A stretch of DNA of 64,000 nt. Source: Lithobates sylvaticus (Eukaryota > Chordata > Amphibia > Anura > Ranidae). The notes under the pieces were generated by a model. It had not been told where the DNA came from. It was given only the letters and a program-made list of their open reading frames with translations, and searched no databases. The DNA is taken from the NCBI GenBank assembly GCA_028564925.1, contig CM053031.1, positions 96,864,805 through 96,928,804 on the forward strand, given 5' to 3'. Shown here piece by piece: positions 55,381 to 64,000 of this stretch; position 1 is the first letter of the stretch, and each line of letters starts with the position of its first letter. The translations under genes and the position numbers were made by a program.

Positions 55381-56092
55381 CAAAGACCGTGTGACATTAC
55401 CGCATACCACCATTTTATTTTTCAGGGCCTCTGCTTTCAGAAAATGTATACCGTTTGGGGTTCTAATATATTTTCTAGCAAAAAAAATGCTGATTTTAAC
55501 ATGTATATGAAAAATTAAAAAATTGCCCTCAATGACAACCCGTTAAATAGGCCTACTGGGGACAAGCCTAGAAATGGGGGTATTTGTTCATGCACCTGCA
55601 TGCCCAGACATCTGCGCAACATGCCTGCTTGGATTGGTGCATGCACATGCAACCAGCTGTTGATGATCCTGGATCTTGATATCTGTATACTGAACACGTG
55701 ATCACTTGCTTTGCACCTTTTGCCATTCAAAGTGCATTTTGTATTTTTTTCAGCTAATACTAGACATTTTCTGATTGGACAAGATGGAGAGGCAAATGAT
55801 GTTGCAATCTCTGCCTCGTCCAATCAGAGAATGCCTTGTATTCATTTAGTAAAAAGACATCCTCTGAATGACAGAAGTGCTGAGAGAGCAACTCCCTGTG
55901 TTGAGCATACAGAAGGCAAGTTGTGCGAGCAGCACCCTGGAAGAGACCTGCACTAGCTGTATGTACCACCGTCTACTCCAGTGAATTTCTATGTCCCTAG
56001 AGACCTCATGGATCTTAGATATGAAGAATTAGATGTAACCGATATGGACTAATGTAAGCTTAAAAAAAATTATTTCTGGAGTACAGCTTTAA
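55381..56092. repeat. Unclassified repeat and a TTAA-element end
   Basis: From 55425 the text TTTCAGGGCCTCTGCTTTCA belongs to a ranid repeat. CATTTTCTGATTGGAC (55764) pairs with GTCCAATCAGAGAATG (55818) as a hairpin. The right edge at TTAA 56089-56092, other strand TTAAAGCTGTACTCCAG, is a TTAA-family end. I could not define the left end. The frames are not credible. Confidence 0.45.
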
Positions 56093-57215
56093 AGTGCTTT
56101 AGTATGAGTGCTGCACCTTAATTTTACATTACCAATGATAAATGTTGTTTCTTTTAATTTTAACATATGAGGTTTTCCCTTAATATGTTTTAATGTATTG
56201 TATTTCTTCATTTTTAATTAATGGGTATTCCCCATATACGGTATAATGAGTTTGCTCTCCATATTCCATGGGTTAACCTCCAATTCAAATTCCTTAATGC
56301 ATTCTCAGAATAATTTCCCTTTGTATTTAGTTAAGTTATCATTTAAAAATACTTTTTTTTTTTTTTTCCTTGTGCAAGTTGGACAGAGACCAAATGCTTT
56401 GTGTAGAAGGGTACAATGACATAGGAAGCAGAGAAATGTTTCTTTATCTGTCTGGCTATACACAATGGTGATTATCCGATAATTAAAATAATAATTTTGT
56501 CATTACAAAAGACTCCAAATCCAAATAGCTCACAGCACCTCAAAGGCACAACATTTCTTTTATCAAGTATATTCTCTTTCGAATTAACTTTTTATGTATT
56601 TTCTTTGTGCGGACAAATTTATGTTTAAGCTTAAGATGAGGTTCTTGGAATTGCCTTAAAGCTTTTGCAGAATATTAGCATCATTTGAAGTCCAAAATAG
56701 CAAACAACGTGACACAGCTGCAAATTGGGCTGAAAGGTTCATTTGTGAATATACTTTAGACAGCTTATAATACTGGAAAGTTCTCCGTTGTGGGAAAATG
56801 TGGTAAGAAGTTGCTTTTCCAATATTCACTCTTAACTGTGCTAGTCAACTATTTCGCAGCATTTTAAAAGAGTGCAATGTTATGCTTTTGGCACATATAT
56901 TCAGCAATTCTGTTTTACAATGTGACTACCAAGCCAATTTGCCTCTGCTAAATGTTGGTTACAGCAAATTACCTTTGTGATTGTTTTCACTGTGCAGAAA
57001 AAAAAGTAAAATAACTGGCACAATGTCCATGACAGTAGAGTTCTTCAGCTCTGCCCCAATTCAGGCTTTCTCATTCGTCTTCCCTAATTCCATTAATCAT
57101 ATGTATATCATATGTATGTATCTAGTAGGGGGTCACTAGATGCAAGTGTCCCTGCTAGACATTTCTTTTTGAGGCCTAAAGGAGTTATCTATGGATTTAT
57201 ATGGAGAGAGCAGTG
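56093..57215. other. Unique DNA; candidate conserved stretch
   Basis: No repeat was recognised. The interval 56470-56820 has the even texture of a conserved non-coding element, but this is a guess from appearance. Confidence 0.35.
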
Positions 57216-57811
57216 TTGCCAACCTCAAAAAAGCAGCCTTCAGAATTGGCCTAATTTGTGGGTCCGGCTGACAATTTTGAGTCAAGACTTCCAAGTCCGC
57301 CGGACTTTTGGGAAGAAAAAGTCCACCTGAGCCCACACACGGGCAAATTATCCGACGGACTCTGGTCCACCGGATAGTCTGATCGTGTGTACACGGCATA
57401 ATAGTTGTCCTGTGGACAGATTCTCCCACCTGACCTGTGGATCTCTGCAGCTCCTCCAGAGCTACCATGGGCCTCCTGGCTAATTCTCTGATTAATGCTC
57501 TCCTTACCCGACCTGTCAGTATAGGTGGACAGCCATGTCTTAATAGGTTTGCAATGGTCCTATACTCTTTCCATTTTCGGATGATGGATTGAACAGTGCT
57601 CCGTTGTCCAAAGCTTGGGATATTTTTTTATAACCTAACCCTGCTTTAAACTTCTCCAAAACGTTATCCCTGACCTGTCTGGTGTCTTCCTTGACCTTCA
57701 TGATGCTGTTTGTTCACTAAGGTTCTCTAACAAACCACTGAGGGCTTCACAGAACAACTGTATTTGCCAACCTCAAAAAATCAGCCTTCAGAATTGGCTT
57801 AATTTGTGGGT
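57216..57811. mobile_element. Composite insertion with 48-bp repeats
   Basis: A 48-bp sequence beginning TTGCCAACCTC and ending TTTGTGGGT stands at 57216-57263 and again at 57764-57811 with two differences. Between them lie a piece of the TCCGCCGGACTT family (57285-57395, GGACTCTGGTCCACCGGATA) and a Tc1 fragment. Either the composite entered as a unit, or a host segment was duplicated during repair. Confidence 0.55.
57396..57763 (-). pseudogene. Tc1 transposase 5' fragment
   Basis: The text matches the N-terminal and leader part of the Tc1 copy at 53762-55380 with moderate divergence. It runs from AATAGTTGTCCTGTGGACAG to AACAACTGTATTTGCC. On the minus strand it covers the helix-turn-helix DNA-binding region, read as LEELQRSTGQVGESVHRTT in one frame. 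The catalytic half is absent. Confidence 0.75.
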
Positions 57812-57959
57812 GAACCGTTTTAGCTCTAAGCATCCTTGTAAAGCCTCCCCTACCTGTAGCCACACTAAAAGCATCAGCTTAAATGATAAAAATAAATAAA
57901 CCAGTGTACGGCACCTCTATATATAACAAAAATATAAAACAAGTGTAGCTGCCCCTTTT
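57812..57959. other. Short spacer
   Basis: No feature was recognised between the composite insertion and the inverted repeat. Confidence 0.4.
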
Positions 57960-59165
57960 AAGTGAACTAAAATCCACTTGTGAAAAAAATGGTAAATGTG
58001 TGGCACTTGCATACAACATTTTATAACATATAAACAGTGATATAGAATGAAAAAGTCCAATTTAACCTATTCCCAACACCAAAATTTCTTCAAAACAAAT
58101 CATCAGTTTCTTCACCACTTGTGCTCAAAAGTGTGAATGCACACTCACCAGAGATGTTTGACCCCTTTTTACAGGTAGGTCAAACAGCGCTTTTGCCCTC
58201 AGAGGCTGAAATCACCCTGGGAATGGGCTCCAGCATCTTCCTCCAATTTAACAGATATTCACTCATAAGATGACCAAGGGGGATACATGATGTAAAATTT
58301 CATTGTGTAGTATTTATGGTAATGGTTACACTCGCATGTATGGGTGCCTATATTCCTGGAGATGCCATCCTTGGTGAAATATATGTCAAAGCATGGGACT
58401 GTCACTTCTGGGTCCTGTGTGACATCACATCCAGGCTGAGAGCGAATCTTGGAACGCACGCCGGCTTATGACAGACTCGGTGGAGCAATATCTCCACATA
58501 CACGCTGTATATACTGGTGCCGGTCACAGGCACCCATACATGTGAGTGTAACCATTACTATTTCAATTTTAACAATTTTAATAAATACTACAGAGAAAAT
58601 TGAGTACTGTCCGTGATTCTTTTTTTATTTGCACTAACATATAATTTTTCATGGACGAGCTTTCGGGGTGTGTACTGCTTAGACCTTGAAGAAGGGGACA
58701 CACCCCGAAAGCTCGTCCATTAAAAATGATATGTTAGTGCAAATTAAATTATCATGGACAGTACTCAATTTTCTCTGTCGCAAGTGCACTAATACGGCTA
58801 CAATCACCTCAAATAAATAGTACACAATGAAATTTGACATTGTGTCTCCCCCTTGGTCATCTTATGAGTGAATATCTCTTCAATTGGAGGAAGACACTGG
58901 AGCCTATTCCCATGGTGATTTCAGCCTCCAAGGGTAAACGCGCTTTTTAATCTACCTGTAAAAAGGGGCCAAACATCGCTGGCGAGTGTGTCACAAGTGC
59001 ACAAGTGGTGAAGAAACTGAAGATTTATTTTGAAGAAATGTTGGTGTTTGGAATATGTAACATTGGACTTTTTCCTTCTATATCACTGTTTATATGTATA
59101 TTATAGAGTTTTGTATGGAAGCGCCACACCTTTACCATTTTTTTAAATTTTCAGCTTAAATTATA
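57960..59165. mobile_element. Nested inverted repeat with a hammerhead-like motif
   Basis: The outer arms at about 57960-58315 and 58800-59165 are complementary, sharing TATATCACTGTTTATATG, CCCCCTTGGTCATCTTATGA and GTGATTTCAGCCTC on the right arm. Inside are two further inverted pairs: 58319-58352 with 58530-58562 (GCACCCATACATG), and 58583-58667 with 58694-58782 (CACCCCGAAAGCTCGTCC). The innermost right arm contains the hammerhead-like motif; the left arm has only its 3' half. No protein frame was recognised. Confidence 0.65.
58686..58717 (+). ncRNA. Hammerhead-like motif in the inverted repeat
   Basis: UUGAAGA (58686-58692) stands for CUGANGA with C3 changed. The stem II candidate GGGG-ACACA-CCCC is followed by intact GAAA (58707-58710), then GCUCGU and C. 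Stem III would be a single A-U pair around a five-base loop. The reverse-complement half at 58645-58667 lacks the CUGANGA part. Activity is doubtful. Confidence 0.45.
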
Positions 59166-59689
59166 TCTCCATCTAAAACTTCACATATATTTCTTGTATT
59201 ATACAAAAGTATCACAATTATAGTCTGCTATTTTTTGGTGCCAAGATTTTAGCGCGGGAGTGATAGGCTTCAGTGTTAAACGCTCCAGTGTACGCTTAGG
59301 AAATAATATAATGTTAGGGATTGTGGCTAGAGTCAAGGCTTATAGGGTTGGAGCTAATGATTTGGGCCTAGGGGGTAATCTGCAACGAAATAAAGTAAGT
59401 TTAGAAGTTATGTGTCGCCTATGCATATTTTTTAGTGTTATAGTTGTTTTGCTGTTTTGTAGTTCAACGCAATATTAGTGTTTATTTGACAGCAGTCACA
59501 GCTTTTGAATTTTTTAAAAAAAAGGGAAATATATTGTTTTTGGGCACCAACAATATTTATATTTTATTTTTTATTGAAAATATAGGTCTAAGAACAGTTG
59601 CACAAATATCTTGGAACATAAAAATTGCACCTACCACATTTTTACTCTGTGTATTCTCTGCTTTTGGAAAATAATGTTTTTTTTTTTTT
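59166..59689. other. Unique AT-rich non-coding DNA
   Basis: No gene or repeat was recognised. Confidence 0.4.
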
Positions 59690-60179
59690 TTTATAATTAT
59701 ATCTTTATTAATAATTTTATTTATACAATTTACATTTTGCTGATTACGTTTCCAATCTATCCAATCGTTTAATACCCCTGTGGTCTGAAGATTGGCCCTT
59801 CCAGTGGCCCCCGTCCCCCGGGAGAGGAGCAGCAAAAAGCCAAAAAAAAAAAAAAGAAAAACCTTCCCGTTCTTTACTTCAGGTGATGCAACACCTATTC
59901 CCCAAAATAATATTCAATTACTTTCTTACTACGTGACCTTAGTGTCTTCCCACCTGTTGGATAAAAGTGTTTAAGTGTCCTACAGTCTCTCCCGACCAAG
60001 TCAGGGTCTCCTACCATCCCTCTCGTCCTTCCCCTATCACCCTTTCCCCCCTCCCTCTATACTCTACTCTGCTCCATTAAGTGTTGTGTTGCTCCATCCT
60101 TGTGCCTTCCTAATCAAGTGGGATTTTCCTTAGTTTGTGGTGAGAGAAAAAAGAGAAAAAAAAAGAAAGAAACGACTTA

Positions 60180-60260
<81 letters not shown>

Positions 60261-60940
60261 GTTTGTATGTGTTTGTTTAATTAGGGGGAGAAGACTCATT
60301 CCTCCCTAAGTGTTTCCTTGTGGGAATGTGCGTTTCCCAGTTACTCCGCGATCCGTGTTCCAATCTCAAATTTCCCTTCTTAACCTCCCCCTGTTACCCC
60401 TTCCCTCCCCCCCCCCCCCCCCCCCCTACACACCACTCAATCTATGTGTTATTTTCTCCTTATACCCCATCCTTATACCTACCTAATCAAGTGTAGTTTA
60501 TCTTATGTTTGTGGGGGTGTCAGAAAAAAAAAAAAAAACACATTTAAAAAGGTTTTGATTTGTTCCTCATCCCTATGGTCCCCGGCCACCGAGAGCGCCC
60601 CTCTCCCTCCACAACAAGCATCCATCAACTTTGTATTCAGCAATTCATTATACATTTCTGTTTTTAAGACAAAAAACATAAAAACTAATTTATACATTCC
60701 CCGAATAGGTTTCCCAGGTTGTGGTCTCCTCCCCGTCTGTTTACTTCAGTCCCCTTCGCTTTTCCTGGCTTGTATTTCAATTTTTATTTCCTTGGCCTGT
60801 TTTTCCCATCCCTCCCAGATTGCATCGTATTTCTCTTGTTGATTTCTCGTTTTATATACCCATCTCTCTGCCTCTTGGATTTTATCTACCTCTCTTTTCC
60901 AGTCCTCCAATGTTGGGCCCTTTTGGGGGTTTTAAGTAAT
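59690..60940 (-). mobile_element. Probable L1/Tx1 LINE 3' region, minus strand
   Basis: Read on the minus strand, the right part encodes a run resembling the C-terminal end of L1/Tx1 ORF2, with words such as DKIQEAERWVYKTR and WEGWEKQ. After it comes a long C-rich (plus strand) untranslated region. The A tail would correspond to the T run at 59671-59690. Two low-complexity runs interrupt it: (TA)n at 60181-60258 and a C run at 60407-60427. No target duplication was identified. Confidence 0.45.
60181..60258. repeat. (TA)n microsatellite
   Basis: About 38 uninterrupted TA units. A C run of about 20 bases lies 150 bp further on. Confidence 0.95.
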
Positions 60941-62140
60941 TACAGTATATGCAGTGTCAGAGGGGTTGGCCTGCTTTAGAGGCGCCATATATACTGTATG
61001 TGCATCGGCACTGATTTCCTTTTCACAAATTTTGGCCAGTTTTAAAAAAAAAAAAAACAAGGTATAATTTACCTGGATACAGAAGTCATTGCAAAACAGT
61101 ATGTTGCAAAACTGTCTTTGCGTGTTAAGATTTATACAGTCCAAAGTATTTAGTAAGAGGCATGGCAAGTTTTTTGAAGTTGTAATTTATTTATTTTTTT
61201 ACATACTGTCACCAGTGCAGTACATCATATAACTGGTGTGGCAGTGATCAGGGACAAAGACTGGTGACACTAGTAACACTGTACTGCACTGGAGAAGTGA
61301 TCAGGATTTTTTTTTTTTTTTTTTACACTTTGCATATACAAATGAATTTTATTTGTATAAGCAACCATTTTTACTAAATGAAACATTCAGTGTCTTTTGT
61401 TGTGATTAGCTGTGATTGATCAAAGCGAACCACATGGCACAGAAGGGCTGTGATTGGCCCTGTCTGTACCATGTGATCGCTGTGACCAATCACAGATAAC
61501 AACACAATTGTATACAATTGATGGCATGAAAGGAAGCCATCCATTGTTTACAATTGTCACATGATCCACTGTAATTGGTCACAGCGATCACATGACACTG
61601 GCAGCGGGCCGGTGCGGTCATCAGTCATTGGCTGTGTCTGGTGGATATGATGTTGTCCCAGAACAGTCTTACCGCCCGGCTGTCATTTTACTATAACCTG
61701 GGTGGGAAGGCGATAACTTCTTCCCACCCAGCCACTGCATATAAATGGCCGGGTGGGAGCTTCCTCCTATAGTGTTGGATGTTCCTGAACATCCCTCAGA
61801 AGGAGCGGGATCACGTTGCTGTGCGATTCCCAATGTGCACTTGTCCCTCTGACACAGCGGATCTCCGATCGGCAGGAGGGCTCTGTGATTGGCCCTCCTG
61901 ATCACATGATGGCTGTGTCAAATCACAGCCATCATGTAATGTAAACAGAGAGCCGTTGCCAGTCGATCGGCTCTCCTTCTCCTCACACGGAGCCTGTCAG
62001 TGAGGAGAAGGAGGATCTGTGCTGTGAGCTGGGGATCAGTGTGTATGAGCTGTTTACTGCTTTTTACACACTGATCACACAGCTAGTGTCCCCAAACAGT
62101 GTCCTGTCCAGTAAAAAAAAAACTGTCACACATTTGCTCC
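60941..62140. repeat. Left part of a large unclassified repeat
   Basis: GTATTTAGTAAGAGGCATGG (61149) is shared with 39107-39126 and marks the same repeat family. CACATGATCC, GGTCACAGCGATCACATGA and TGATTGGCCCT words recur, as in other ranid repeats with TTGGCC hairpins. CCATCATGTGATCAG..ATGATGGCTGTG forms a local inverted pair. No frame is credible. Confidence 0.45.
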
Positions 62141-62860
62141 ACATCTGTCCCAGTAAAATTATCTGTCCCAGTGAACATATGTGCACATCTCTCCGAGATT
62201 ATCTGTGCACATCTGTGCATGGTCATCTGGTGCACATCTGTCCGTGATCATCTGCACATATCTGTCTGTGATCAGCTGCGCACATCTGTCCATGATCATC
62301 TGTGCACATCTGTCCATGATCATATGCGCACATCTGTCCTTGATCATCTGCACACATCTGGGCTTGCACATCTGGCACACATCTGTCCGTGATCATCTGC
62401 ACACATCTGTCAGTGATCATCTGCCACAAATGTCCGTGAACATCTGCGCACATCTGGTGCACATCTGTCTGTGATCATCTGCCACATCTGGCTGTGATCA
62501 TCTGCCACATCTGTCTGTGATCATCTGCCATATCTGTCTGTGATCATCTGCCACACATCCGTGATCATCTGCCACATCTGTCTGTGATCATCTACCATAT
62601 CTGTCTGTGATCATCTGCGCACATCTGGCGCAGATTTGTCCATGATCATCTGCCACATCTGTCTGTGATCATCTGCCACACGTCCGTGATCATCTGCGCA
62701 CATCTGGCGCACATCTGTCCGTGATCATCTGCCACATCTGTCCGTGATCTTCTGCCACATCTGTCCGTGATCTTCTGCCACATCTGTCCGTGATCATCTG
62801 CCACATCTGTCCGTGATCATCTGCCACATCTGTCCGTGATCATCTGCCACATCTGTGCCA
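62141..62860. repeat. Minisatellite, 23-bp period, roughly 30 units
   Basis: The unit is about ACATCTGTCCGTGATCATCTGC, with variants that add GC or drop bases (period 21-25). It contains the palindrome TGATCA in nearly every unit. The left units are the most diverged and the last six or so are almost identical, as expected when recent expansion happened at the right end. Long repetitive frames on both strands come from the period and are not genes. Confidence 0.9.
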
Positions 62861-63071
62861 GTGTATATTCTATGAGGCATAATAAGTCTTTTGAACATGT
62901 CATATGGAAAATGTGGAAAATGAGGTGGGACATGAAGCATGTCATTGTGATTGATAAAAAAATATGTACATTTAAAAATAATTACTTTTAATGTCATGAT
63001 CTGTTTGATTTGAATATTAAAAATGAATTCTATAGCTCGTAGTGCTCAGATACATTGTAGTTCCACTTTAA
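62861..63071. mobile_element. Right end of a TTAA-type element
   Basis: The text ends CATTGTAGTTCCACTTTAA, whose other strand TTAAAGTGGAACTACAATG is a TTAA-family terminus. The minisatellite and the repeat to its left may be the interior of this element; the left end was not found. Confidence 0.45.
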
Positions 63072-64000
63072 CTATAACTTGCTTTTGGTGCTGGGAGGGA
63101 ACTAACAGGGTGCAGGAGCTAAACAATAAGAAACATAAACTTATGTTTACCATTCATTTACAATTTCCAACAGACCCATCTAAAATCTAAGCTGTTGATT
63201 ATGGGTCTTTTCATTATGCTACGCACATTAAAGAATGTTTTGATTTGTTTGTACAGCATGGTATCAGAGAAAGACATGGCAACCTACACAAGGAGCCATT
63301 AAACCTTCACCAAACCAACCAGTAACTCTGTGACTTAATATTTTTATTATAAATAAATGAGAAACGTAAGCATAGTTCCTAGTTCTCTATCAATATTTGC
63401 ATTGTTCAGGGATATCAGGTGCATTCCATCATGTACATTACATGCAAGTGATACTTACGCCATAACAATGAAGGAATATAGTTTATGTTGCTCTTATAGT
63501 TATCTGTTGAAATAAACTCCATTACCTTAATGTACCTGCAGGTTAATTTCAGCCTTTTGATGTTTTTTTTTTAAAACTTTAATTTTAGCCATATGTTATA
63601 ATTTCCATGCAGGAGACGGGCTCAATTACTAGAATGAGATGTATATGTGCAACCATTTTAGAATATTTCTATTTATCTTTTAATTGCTCTTGCCTCCTTT
63701 TGCCACTTTGCCTTCTCTTTTGATCACCGTATAGTTTCCCCTTACATTCCTAGTTATTTACTTTACCTTTTCCTGCACAATATCTACATGAAGTCAGATT
63801 GTAAGTGGTATTACTGCCTGTCATAATTATATTATATTCCCCATGCTATATTTTATTCCTGTTGGCAAGAAATATAAAAACGTTCTGACAAGTTAAAACT
63901 CCACATTTCTTTAACCGCATGGGGCACTTTATTAAATTATCTAGTTCAAGTATCCCAACCTATGAAAAATGTACTTTTGTCTTGCGTACAGTACAGTTGA
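63072..64000. other. Unique non-coding DNA
   Basis: No gene, repeat family or RNA gene was recognised to the end of the window. Confidence 0.5.

Noticed and set aside
60444-60842. 132-codon frame rich in Phe and Leu
   Set aside because: It lies antisense to a probable LINE tail and crosses C and A runs.
62141-62860. Possible CRISPR-like array
   Set aside because: The units have no separate spacers, vary in length and lie in vertebrate repeat DNA; it is a minisatellite.

Overview
This window looks like intergenic or deep intronic DNA from a large-genome anuran, most likely a ranid (true) frog. The assignment rests on repeat families I recognise from ranid sequence: TTAA-bounded short elements whose ends read TTAAAGTGGTTGTAAACCC or TTAACCACTTCAGCCCC, the GGTCGGATTTTCCGAC inverted-repeat family, and a frog-type Tc1 transposon with a FQQDNDPKHT transposase motif. 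I found no host protein exon, tRNA, rRNA or snRNA gene that I can support. The long open frames in the window all lie in repeats or in low-complexity DNA.

Layout. 1-16 kb: mostly unique AT-rich DNA with a decayed hammerhead-like motif (935-967), a 700-bp TTAA element (1421-2120), an old LINE tail (4230-4560), a TTAA element with perfect 18-bp ends (4965-5454), a C-rich minisatellite and two more short elements. 16-18 kb: three TTAA elements joined end to end. 18.4-19.6 kb: an element carrying a hammerhead ribozyme with every core base in place on the minus strand. 21.6-24.8 kb: a TTAA element holding a solo LTR, two GGTCGGA elements, and an inverted-repeat element with a second hammerhead motif. 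26.1-29.4 kb: opposed and tandem copies of another such element, invaded by an LTR-element fossil and by a TTAA element whose empty site survives in the other copy. 29.6-33.4 kb: an L1/Tx1 LINE tail, an element with a third hammerhead motif, and a chain of GC-rich hairpins. 34.8-35.8 kb: a 1-kb palindrome with almost no spacer. 36.8-43.6 kb: a mosaic of GC-rich ranid repeats with a fourth hammerhead motif. 45.8-48.8 kb: CR1/L2-type and L1/Tx1-type LINE pieces with recognisable reverse transcriptase segments. 51-55.4 kb: a LINE insertion with a 16-bp target duplication, a TTAACC element and a long Tc1 copy interrupted by a short element. 57-59.2 kb: a composite insertion with 48-bp repeats and a nested inverted repeat with another hammerhead-like motif. 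59.7-63.1 kb: a probable LINE tail, a large repeat, and a 23-bp-period minisatellite of roughly 30 units.

The main story is mobile DNA. The most notable signal is a dispersed set of type I hammerhead ribozyme motifs with a minimal stem III, often next to or inside inverted-repeat architecture. Hammerheads of this form are known from Penelope-like retroelements and from retrozyme-like elements of animals. No Penelope reverse transcriptase or GIY-YIG domain was recognised here, so these copies are probably non-autonomous or end fragments. A second theme is how often TTAA serves as an insertion site, including chains in which neighbouring elements share the same TTAA.
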